Assembly (NCBI GenBank): GCA_043811795.1
Contig: JBDRMV010000132.1
Coordinates: 1 to 5,719 of the forward strand
DNA: 5,719 bases
Reading direction: 5' to 3'
Origin: JBDRMV01 sp043811795
GTDB lineage: Bacteria > CG03
The notes under the pieces were generated by a model. That model saw only the letters and a program-made list of their open reading frames with translations, was not told the origin of the DNA and did not search any database. A program made the translations under genes and the position numbers. Of the stretch, positions 1 through 5,131 are shown in pieces (position 1 is the stretch's first letter; each line of letters starts with the position of its first letter).

Positions 1-156
1 AATATGCTTTTTAAGGTAAAAGAGAAATTGAACGAAGAACTTGATACGTTGCGGGACATAGATTTGGTATTATATGAATCCGTGAAGAATGAAAAACTGA
101 AGAAAAGAATTACAGAAGAGGGTGTTGTCATATATGAAAGAAGTTCTGCGGGATAA
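1..156 (+). CDS. MNT-type nucleotidyltransferase, C-terminal end only (partial)
   Basis: The frame is open from the first base to a TAA at 154-156, giving the last 51 or so residues of a protein that begins outside the window. The segment IDLVLYESV, then a lysine-rich stretch and EEGVVIYER, is the usual C-terminal pattern of small MNT-domain nucleotidyltransferases (pol-beta fold), in which the end of the domain reads DLV...L...I..EG..IYE. The catalytic part (GSxARG and the Asp pair) lies upstream and cannot be checked. The next gene starts inside this one and encodes a HEPN/HI0074-like partner, which strongly supports the call. In characterised MNT-HEPN pairs the nucleotidyltransferase is the antitoxin and AMPylates the HEPN toxin; that role is inferred here. 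The ATG at 4-6 is probably internal, because the remaining peptide would be too short for a domain. Confidence 0.72.
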   Translation, partial: NMLFKVKEKLNEELDTLRDIDLVLYESVKNEKLKKRITEEGVVIYERSSAG

Positions 157-535
157 ACTGGAAAATTTTTCAAATGCGCTCGGAAAGCTTGAAGAAGCCG
201 TGAAGGAAAGCGGCTACCCCCTCTGTCTTGACGGAACAATCAAGAGGTTTGAATTTACTTTTGAAATGAGCTGGAAAGCAATGAAGAAATTTCTGCTCTA
301 CGAGGGTATTGAATGCGCATCCGTCAGGGACTGCGTGAAAAAGGCCTACCAGACAGGTTACATTAAGGATGAGGAAATCTGGCTGAACATTCTTAAAGAC
401 AGAAATTCTTCCTCTCATATTTATGATGAAAACGAGGCGGAGAATATATATAAAAGAATAAGGCAAATTCATTGCGCAGAATTTAAAAACTTGAAAGACA
501 AATTCAAGGAAAAATTGCAGGGAATAGAACAATGA
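134..535 (+). CDS. HEPN-domain protein, HI0074/HepT-like (nucleotidyltransferase partner, probable toxin)
   Basis: This is a 133-residue, probably all-helical protein. The segment RFEFTFEMSWKAMKKFLLYEGI (residues 38-59) and the later EIWLNILKDRNSSSHIYDE match the HI0074/TIGR01987 'nucleotidyltransferase substrate-binding' family, a HEPN branch. Arg90, His95 and Tyr97 form RX4HXY. In HepT-type toxins the R and H are the RNase site and the Tyr is the residue AMPylated by the MntA antitoxin, so an RNase toxin of a type VII-like system is inferred. Older annotation would call it only a substrate-binding subunit. I chose ATG 134 because a GAGGG stretch ends 11 bp upstream. The frame stays open to GTG 122, but that start would sit on top of the Shine-Dalgarno-like bases. 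The gene overlaps the nucleotidyltransferase by 23 bp and kdsA by 4 bp (ATGA). Confidence 0.82.
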   Translation: MKEVLRDKLENFSNALGKLEEAVKESGYPLCLDGTIKRFEFTFEMSWKAMKKFLLYEGIECASVRDCVKKAYQTGYIKDEEIWLNILKDRNSSSHIYDENEAENIYKRIRQIHCAEFKNLKDKFKEKLQGIEQ

Positions 536-1368
536 GAAAAAAGATTGTAAATGTCTGCGGAATTAAAATCGGTGAAGGGATAACGATTATCGCGGGGGTC
601 TGTTCGATTGAGAGCAGACAGCAGGTATTCAAAACCGCCGAATTCCTGAAAAGTTCCTGCGAAAAATTCAAACTCCCTTTTATTTTCAAGGCATCTTTTG
701 ATAAAGCGAACCGCCTGGCCGGAAAGTCATACAGGGGTCCCGGAATTGATACGGGTTTGGGGATAATCCGGGAAGTAAAACAAAAATTCGGGGTTCCCGT
801 GCTGACCGATGTCCACTGCGTATCGCAGATTCCGAAAGTAAAAAAAGTTGCGGACGTCATACAGATTCCCGCTTTCCTTTCAAGGCAGACTGACCTGCTC
901 GTCAAAGCGGCGGAAACAGGCCTCCCCTTAAACATAAAAAAGGGCCAGTTTCTTTCTCCCTATGACATGAAATTTCTTGCGGGAAAAGCGGAGAGTGCGG
1001 GGAACAGAAAAATAATTCTGACCGAAAGAGGAACCTCCTTCGGCTACAATAACCTCGTCGTTGATTTTCGCTCAATCTGGATAATGAAAAAAACGGGCTA
1101 TCCCGTTATTTTTGACGCGACCCATTCGGTTCAGCAGCCCGGAGGAGGTTCGGGCGCAACGACCGGGCAGAAAGAATTCTGCTTACCTCTCATAAAAGCG
1201 GCTGTGGCAGCCGGCGCTGACGGAATTTTTCTTGAAGTTCATCCCGAACCCGGGAAGGCAAAATCCGACAGGGGAAGCGTTTTAAGTTTTCGTGAATTTT
1301 TGGAAATCGCAAAGTTTTTGGATAGTTGGGGACAGGTCTTGAAAAGCCCTGTCCCCTTCCATTTATGA
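532..1368 (+). CDS. kdsA: 3-deoxy-8-phosphooctulonate synthase (Kdo-8-P synthase), metal-dependent type
   Basis: This cytoplasmic enzyme condenses phosphoenolpyruvate with D-arabinose 5-phosphate to Kdo 8-phosphate, for the LPS inner core. It has 278 residues, within the family range. Visible motifs are KASFDKANR (53-61), TDVH, QIPAFLSRQTDLL (111-123), NIKKGQF (134-140), ERGTSFGYNNLVVDFR (165-180), DATHSVQ (195-201) and EVHPEP (235-240). Cys24, His198, Glu235 and Asp246 correspond to the metal ligands of the Aquifex enzyme (from memory C11, H185, E222, D233) at a constant offset of 13, so it should be the metal-dependent class; the E. coli type has Asn at the Cys position. Two oddities: the near-universal AGPC reads AGVC (Val23), and about the last 13 residues are encoded by a palindromic repeat. 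The start is the ATGA overlap with the HEPN gene, and the end overlaps kdsD by 4 bp, which suggests translational coupling. Confidence 0.96.
   Translation: MRKKIVNVCGIKIGEGITIIAGVCSIESRQQVFKTAEFLKSSCEKFKLPFIFKASFDKANRLAGKSYRGPGIDTGLGIIREVKQKFGVPVLTDVHCVSQIPKVKKVADVIQIPAFLSRQTDLLVKAAETGLPLNIKKGQFLSPYDMKFLAGKAESAGNRKIILTERGTSFGYNNLVVDFRSIWIMKKTGYPVIFDATHSVQQPGGGSGATTGQKEFCLPLIKAAVAAGADGIFLEVHPEPGKAKSDRGSVLSFREFLEIAKFLDSWGQVLKSPVPFHL
1328..1356. repeat. REP-like GC-rich palindrome forming the 3' end of kdsA
   Basis: The arms GGGGACAGG (1328-1336) and CCTGTCCCC (1348-1356) are perfect 9-bp inverted repeats. After a T/C mismatch, CTT (1338-1340) can pair with AAG (1344-1346) around a 3-nt loop. 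No T-run follows, so it is not a standard intrinsic terminator. It is read through as kdsA codons for WGQVLKSP. From general knowledge, GGGGACAG/CTGTCCCC palindromes occur as dispersed REP-type repeats in many environmental genomes, some near REP-associated transposases. Membership here is inferred, because the window holds only one copy. Confidence 0.6.
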
Positions 1369-2336
1369 AAAAATTCAAAAGCATCAGCGAAATCTTCAGG
1401 ATAGAAAAAGACGCAATTGCCGAAAACATAAAACCCGAAGTGACGGCGGCAATCAACAAAGCGGTAAAAATAATCCTTAAAAGAAAAACCGGAAGAGTCG
1501 TCGTAATGGGAATAGGGAAGTCCGGGCTCGTCGCAAGAAAGATTGCCTCAACCCTTTCCTCCACCGGCACCCCTTCGTTTTTCACTCATCCGGGGGAAGC
1601 AATGCACGGGGACATAGGAATGCTTACGAAAGGCGACACCGTTCTCGCACTTTCATTTTCCGGGCAGGTGGATGAACTCGGAAATCTGGCGCCCCGGATA
1701 AAACACCTGAAAGTTCCTCTCATCGCCGTAACCGGCGGAAAAAACTCGCCGCTCGCAAAAATGGCGGATTGCGCAATCTGCATAAAAATAAGCAGACAGG
1801 CATGCCCTTTTAATATCGCCCCGACGGCATCAACAACCGTAATGATGGTCATCGGCGATGCCCTGGCGCTTGCGCTTATGCAGAGGAAAAAACTCGGGGA
1901 AAATGACCTCGCCCTGCTTCACCCCGGGGGTGTGCTCGGGAAAAAACTTACGATGCGCGTGAGCGACCTGATGCGCAAGGGGCCTCAAAATCCGAAAGTA
2001 ACCGAAAACAATTCCGTGAAGGATGCCCTTTTTGAAATGACGAGAACCCGTCTCGGAGCCGTAAGCATCGTTGACAAAAAAAAGCGCGTTATCGGTTTTT
2101 TTACCGACGGCGACTTAAGAAGAATAATCCAGACGGACCCCGCCATTCTTGCCAGGAAAATAAAAAACGTAATGACAAAAAAACCGTTCACCATAACAAC
2201 GGACATGCCCGCATGGAAAGCGGCTCAGATAATAACCGGGAAAAATTTTGACAACATTCCCGTTGTTGATAACTCCGGCAAACTTGCCGGCATCATTGAT
2301 GAGCGCGACCTTTTGACAGAAGGCCTTCTCGATTAA
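1365..2336 (+). CDS. kdsD: Arabinose-5-phosphate isomerase (KpsF/GutQ family: SIS plus two CBS domains)
   Basis: The enzyme isomerises D-ribulose 5-phosphate to D-arabinose 5-phosphate, the substrate of the KdsA encoded just upstream. It has 323 residues. The SIS domain spans about 30-190, with GIGKSG (49-54), HPGEAMHGDIGM (75-86), SFSG (97-100), ACPFNIAPTASTT (146-158) and HPGGVLGKKL (186-195). Two CBS domains follow, about 199-258 and 265-323; in this family they are thought to be regulatory. Against E. coli KdsD (from memory K59, H88, E111, E152, H193) a constant offset of 7 gives Lys52, His81, Glu104, Gln145 and His186. All are kept except Glu152, which is Gln here. The start is ATG 1365, overlapping the kdsA stop as ATGA. 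The frame is open back to TTG 1326, but that extension (GTGLEKPCPLPF) is the palindrome read in another frame. There is no clear Shine-Dalgarno sequence, so translation probably depends on coupling to kdsA. Confidence 0.95.
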   Translation: MKKFKSISEIFRIEKDAIAENIKPEVTAAINKAVKIILKRKTGRVVVMGIGKSGLVARKIASTLSSTGTPSFFTHPGEAMHGDIGMLTKGDTVLALSFSGQVDELGNLAPRIKHLKVPLIAVTGGKNSPLAKMADCAICIKISRQACPFNIAPTASTTVMMVIGDALALALMQRKKLGENDLALLHPGGVLGKKLTMRVSDLMRKGPQNPKVTENNSVKDALFEMTRTRLGAVSIVDKKKRVIGFFTDGDLRRIIQTDPAILARKIKNVMTKKPFTITTDMPAWKAAQIITGKNFDNIPVVDNSGKLAGIIDERDLLTEGLLD

Positions 2337-2374
2337 TCCAGTTTTAAAACTTCTCGTCGGAGAATGGCAGGCAC

Positions 2375-2403
2375 TTGACACATTTCAGCCATTAAACTAT
2401 AAT
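2375..2403 (+). promoter_or_regulatory. Consensus sigma-70-type promoter of dnaA
   Basis: TTGACA (2375-2380) and TATAAT (2398-2403) are both perfect consensus hexamers with an ideal 17-bp spacer. Transcription would start near 2410, leaving a leader of about 68 nt before dnaA. The promoter lies 38 bp after the kdsD stop in the 141-bp non-coding gap 2337-2477. No convincing terminator for kdsD lies before it; TTCTC/GAGAA at 2351-2364 is a weak stem without a T-run. Confidence 0.88.
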
Positions 2404-2412
2404 TTCAAAAGT

Positions 2413-2440
2413 TGGTTTTTAACCAGGGAAAAACCCTGTT
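2413..2440 (+). other. Two mutually exclusive small hairpins in the dnaA leader
   Basis: TGGTT (2413-2417) can pair with AACCA (2421-2425) around TTT. Alternatively CAGGG (2424-2428) pairs with CCCTG (2434-2438) around a run of five A. The two stems share bases 2424-2425, so only one can form fully at a time. Both would be within the first 30 nt or so of the predicted mRNA and overlap the first DnaA-box-like repeat. Any regulatory role is inference; the stems are only 5 bp. Confidence 0.35.
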
Positions 2441-2456
2441 GATAACCTGTTAATAA
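2435..2456 (-). promoter_or_regulatory. Tandem pair of DnaA-box-like sites in the dnaA leader
   Basis: Two 11-bp direct repeats, CCTGTTGATAA (2435-2445) and CCTGTTAATAA (2446-2456), differ by one base. On the reverse strand they contain TTATCAACA and TTATTAACA, which are one and two changes from the canonical box TTATCCACA. The 11-bp period puts both on the same DNA face. The position just downstream of the promoter fits DnaA autorepression, or an upstream box cluster of a bipartite origin. Box identity is inferred from similarity. Confidence 0.6.
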
Positions 2457-2477
2457 CTTTGGCGGCAATGAGAAATT

Positions 2478-3815
2478 ATGGAAAGTTTTGAAAACATCTG
2501 GAAAAAAACGGTTAACAATCTCCGTCTCGAAATAACCGACGAGACATACAAATTATGGCTTGAACCGGCAATGGCGACGGGAATCGAAGAAAAAAATCTG
2601 CTGATAAAACTTCCCAATAAATTTTTCGTGAGATGGCTTTGCGAGCATTACACCGAAAAAATAAATAACTCGCTGAAGGACTACGACCCCGACCTGAAAG
2701 TCAAATTTTATACGGACAAGAAAGAGGAAAAATCCGATATGGAAGCCCCGGAAGCTCTGCAGATCAGCGAAACGCTTTTCCAGCCGAAAAAGTTTAATTC
2801 AAAATATACTTTTGAAAATTTTGTCGTGGGACAGTCAAACCATTTCGCCAATGCGGCATGCCTCGCCGTATCAAAAAACCCGGGAAACGCCTACAACCCC
2901 CTTTTTATCTACGGGGGCGTAGGGCTCGGGAAAACGCATCTGCTGAACGCGGTCGGAATAGAGATAAAAAAAATCTTTCCGCCTTTCAACGTCATTTACA
3001 TTACGTCCGAAAAATTTACAAACGACCTTATCGAATACCTGAAAAACAACCGGATGGCAGAATTCAGAATCAAATATAGAAACGTGGACATTCTTCTCAT
3101 CGATGATATCCAGTTTATCGCAAACAAGGAAATGATTCAGGAAGAGTTCTTTCACACGTTCAACACTCTGTATGAAAGACGCCGCCAGATTGTAATCTCC
3201 TCCGATTCCAGTCCGAAGGATCTCGGCACGCTTGAGGAAAGATTGAGGTCGCGCTTTCAGTGGGGCGTGGTGGCGGACATCCAGGCGCCCGACCTTGAAA
3301 CAAGGGTCGCTATTCTAAAGAAAAAAACAGAAGCGGAAAAAATCAGCATTCCCGACGACGTCCTGTACTACATCGCTTCAAACATAAAAAACAACATCCG
3401 GACGATGGAAGGAGCGATGCTTTCCATCGCGGCTTATACGTCGCTTACGGAAACAAGCATCACAATCGATAAAGCGAAAGAATACCTGAAAACAATCGTC
3501 ACCGAAAAGGACGTCGAAAGGGACGTAACATTTGATGCCATACAGTCGGTCGTGTGCAAACATTTTAACCTGAGTTCATCCGATATAAAAAGTAAAAAGA
3601 GAACCGATTCAATCGCTTTTCCGCGGCAGATCGCAATGTACCTGTCAAGAACGCTGACAAATCATTCAACTCCTGAAATAGGGGAGTTCTTCGGGGGCCG
3701 CGACCATTCAACCGTGATGTACGCCTGCAACAGGATTAAAAGCAAAATTACCAAGGACCCTTATTTCACAGCCCTGTTGAATAAAATTAGCAGGCAGATT
3801 AAAGAAAGTGAATAA
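2478..3815 (+). CDS. dnaA: Chromosomal replication initiator protein DnaA
   Basis: This AAA+ ATPase binds DnaA boxes, melts oriC and starts helicase loading. It has 445 residues with the full four-domain plan. Domain I (about 1-77) has the W..WLEP pattern (ETYKLWLEP, 22-30). A short charged linker (about 80-105) follows. The AAA+ core opens with YTFENFVVG (110-118) and has Walker A GGVGLGKTH (146-154), Walker B LLIDDIQF (206-213), a sensor I region around ISSDSSPKDL (240-249), the arginine-finger segment LEERLRSRF (252-260) and sensor II Arg308 in NIRTMEGA. Domain IV carries the helix-turn-helix signature TPEIGEFFGGRDHSTV, ending about residue 413. Nothing essential is missing. Sensor II reads IRTMEGA rather than the common VRELEGA. 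The start ATG 2478 gives a normal N-terminus, but the Shine-Dalgarno sequence is weak. It is expressed from the consensus promoter at 2375 and probably autoregulated. Confidence 0.98.
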   Translation: MESFENIWKKTVNNLRLEITDETYKLWLEPAMATGIEEKNLLIKLPNKFFVRWLCEHYTEKINNSLKDYDPDLKVKFYTDKKEEKSDMEAPEALQISETLFQPKKFNSKYTFENFVVGQSNHFANAACLAVSKNPGNAYNPLFIYGGVGLGKTHLLNAVGIEIKKIFPPFNVIYITSEKFTNDLIEYLKNNRMAEFRIKYRNVDILLIDDIQFIANKEMIQEEFFHTFNTLYERRRQIVISSDSSPKDLGTLEERLRSRFQWGVVADIQAPDLETRVAILKKKTEAEKISIPDDVLYYIASNIKNNIRTMEGAMLSIAAYTSLTETSITIDKAKEYLKTIVTEKDVERDVTFDAIQSVVCKHFNLSSSDIKSKKRTDSIAFPRQIAMYLSRTLTNHSTPEIGEFFGGRDHSTVMYACNRIKSKITKDPYFTALLNKISRQIKESE

Positions 3816-3861
3816 CTTTATGTTTCTGGAAATTTTTGTGAACAACGGAAAATACGGTAGG

Positions 3862-3883
3862 TGTTACTCACATGTTACTAACA
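3862..3883 (+). repeat. 11-bp tandem repeat containing two DnaA-box-like sites
   Basis: TGTTACTCACA (3862-3872) is followed at once by TGTTACTAACA (3873-3883), with one base different. Each contains a nine-mer of the form TTACTMACA, resembling the DnaA box with transition changes. The same 11-bp spacing is seen in the box-like pair upstream of dnaA, in the opposite orientation. Confidence 0.62.
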
Positions 3884-3962
3884 GTAGAATTTTGCCGAAA
3901 ATCCTTACAATTCAAGGAATGTCAAAAAGACAAGGAAGTTACCAACATATCAACGGAGTATA

Positions 3963-3993
3963 CTACTACGACGACTGTTATTTAATAATATAA
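3963..3993 (+). other. DnaA-trio-like triplet run plus AT-rich unwinding element
   Basis: From 3963 the top strand reads CTA CTA CGA CGA CTG TTA, and then AT-only sequence to 3993. In B. subtilis-type origins the DnaA-trio is a repeated 3'-GAT-5' (5'-CTA on the other strand) placed after DnaA boxes and a short GC-richer spacer, leading into the melted region. The two first triplets match fully, CGA keeps C and A, and TTA matches the 3'-AAT variant. The box TTACCAACA ends 15 bp upstream, and a weaker ATATCAACG (3947-3955) ends 7 bp upstream. Function is inferred from layout. Confidence 0.5.
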
Positions 3994-3997
3994 GGAA

Positions 3998-4005
3998 TAA
4001 GGAGG
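3998..4005 (+). promoter_or_regulatory. Strong Shine-Dalgarno sequence of dnaN
   Basis: TAAGGAGG is a full match to the anti-Shine-Dalgarno core, 4 bp before ATG 4010. It is much stronger than the site before dnaA and fixes the dnaN start. No clear -35/-10 pair for a separate dnaN promoter was found in the gap. Confidence 0.85.
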
Positions 4006-4009
4006 AAGA

Positions 4010-5131
4010 ATGAAATTTACGTGTAAGAAAAATGAGTTAGAGAAAAATCTTCAGACGGCGCTGCTCAGTTTAAGCCCGAAGACGATGCTTCCGTATTTAA
4101 GTTTTCTCTTAATGGAAGCGGAAAACGACAAGGTAACGATTACTTCGACCGACCTTGAAGTTTCTATGAAAATAATGTTTGACGTGTCCGTCAAGGAAGC
4201 AGGGAAGGCGCTGATACACGGAGACCTGTTCGGCGCTCTCACAAGGGTTCAGGAAGACAAGGATATTACAATTGAGGAAACGGGCGAGAACATAAAAATA
4301 AAATGCGGGGAGTTTCGCGCTTCTGTCGCGAAAGGGAACATCCAGGATTATCCGCAGATTCCCGAACCTCCGGAACAGAAAGACAAACAAATCAAAATCA
4401 CGGCAATGACTCTCTCGGAGATGCTGGGGAAAACCGGTTTTTCGGCGTCAAGAGACGAAGTGAGATATGTTCTGTGCTCCGAATATTTTGAGGTCTCAAA
4501 GGGCACTTTAACCGTGGTGGCGACGGACGGAAAACGGCTCGCGGCAATATCCAGAGAAGTTCAGGCAGACAAATCGCTTAAGGCAGCCGCCATTGTCCCC
4601 GTGAAGACAATAAACATACTCCAGAAAGTTCTTTTGTGCTGCGAGGAAAAAGAAGAAATCACAATAGTGATAATGGACAATAGCATTTATTTTCTTTCGA
4701 AAAACGTTTGTATGAGTTCGCGGCTGATAGACGGAACATACCCGGATTTCAGAAATGTGATTCCGAGTTCCTCAAAAATAAAAGTGGAGGTTCAGCGGGA
4801 CGAGGTTTTAAGAGCAACAGTGAGGGCGTCAAGTCTTTTTCAGGGGGGTGTGCCTGTCCAGGGTACGACCATTAAGTGTCAGCTCAAAAAAAATAAACTG
4901 ACCATTTTAGCGGAGTCAGCCGGCTTCGGAAAATCCGAAGAGGAAATTGATGTAGTATTATCCGGCGGTTCGGTGAACATTTCATTTAATCCCGGCTATG
5001 TGATTGATGTTCTTAAACACCTGTCCGACACCAAGGTTATTCTTGAACTTACGGATTCTCTTAATGCGACAGTCATTAAATCGCCAGAAGATCCTGATTT
5101 TACTTCGCTGATTATGCCGATGCGCGCATGA
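4010..5131 (+). CDS. dnaN: DNA polymerase III beta subunit (sliding clamp)
   Basis: This homodimeric ring encircles DNA and tethers the replicative polymerase and other clamp-binding proteins. Its 373 residues are close to the E. coli length of 366. Three repeated clamp folds are expected, about 1-125, 126-252 and 253-373. Recognisable family motifs are the N-terminal MKF, ATDGKRLA (171-178, part of the protein-binding cleft, with T172, G174, R176 and L177 at the same positions as E. coli), YPDF then VIP (244-252), FNPGYVIDVL (326-335) and the terminal MPMR (369-372). The chain ends in Ala after MPMR instead of a more usual hydrophobic residue. It follows the candidate oriC, and its stop overlaps the next gene by 4 bp (ATGA), suggesting coupled translation into the DciA-like gene. 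Confidence 0.97.
   Translation: MKFTCKKNELEKNLQTALLSLSPKTMLPYLSFLLMEAENDKVTITSTDLEVSMKIMFDVSVKEAGKALIHGDLFGALTRVQEDKDITIEETGENIKIKCGEFRASVAKGNIQDYPQIPEPPEQKDKQIKITAMTLSEMLGKTGFSASRDEVRYVLCSEYFEVSKGTLTVVATDGKRLAAISREVQADKSLKAAAIVPVKTINILQKVLLCCEEKEEITIVIMDNSIYFLSKNVCMSSRLIDGTYPDFRNVIPSSSKIKVEVQRDEVLRATVRASSLFQGGVPVQGTTIKCQLKKNKLTILAESAGFGKSEEEIDVVLSGGSVNISFNPGYVIDVLKHLSDTKVILELTDSLNATVIKSPEDPDFTSLIMPMRA

Larger units (their letters stand above)
3807..4009. other. Candidate chromosomal origin of replication (oriC), dnaA-dnaN intergenic region
   Basis: This 194-bp gap lies between dnaA and dnaN, the commonest oriC location. From left to right it holds reverse-strand box-like sites TTATTCACT (3807-3815, on the dnaA stop) and TTGTTCACA (3837-3845). 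It then has forward sites TTACTCACA (3864-3872), TTACTAACA (3875-3883) and TTACCAACA (3939-3947). Next come a triplet run (3963-3977) and an AT-rich segment (3978-3993). None is a perfect TTATCCACA, but together they give the ordered box, trio and AT-rich layout of known origins. The open frame through the gap (3808-3993) shows no protein-like features. Confidence 0.72.

Noticed and set aside
122..133. GTG start for the HEPN gene
   Set aside because: It would overlap its own Shine-Dalgarno-like bases. ATG 134 has better spacing and a family-typical N-terminus.
504..935. Minus-strand open frames, such as this one across kdsA
   Set aside because: They lie antisense to well-supported genes, have no recognisable domains, and track the codon pattern of the real frame.
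1326..1364. TTG-initiated extension of kdsD
   Set aside because: The extra 13 residues come from the palindrome in another frame and precede the normal N-terminus. ATG 1365 in the ATGA overlap is the natural start.
2318..2329. 12-bp perfect palindrome AGAAGGCCTTCT near the kdsD stop
   Set aside because: It lies in conserved-length coding sequence with no second copy and no loop for a useful hairpin; probably chance.
2350..2365. Terminator after kdsD
   Set aside because: The TTCTC/GAGAA stem is only 5 bp and lacks a T-run.
3913..3937. CAAGGAA direct repeats (3913-3919 and 3931-3937) with a small GTC/GAC stem between them
   Set aside because: Too short and unlike any known origin element. 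The 4-bp stem is not significant in AT-rich DNA.
3808..3993. Open frame of 61 codons through the dnaA-dnaN gap
   Set aside because: It starts with GTG inside the end of dnaA, has no recognisable domain, and its YYYDD stretch is just the triplet run translated. The region is better explained as origin DNA.
3984..3993. Possible -10 box (TAATAT) for dnaN
   Set aside because: No -35-like hexamer at a suitable distance, and the AT-rich stretch is expected in an unwinding element.
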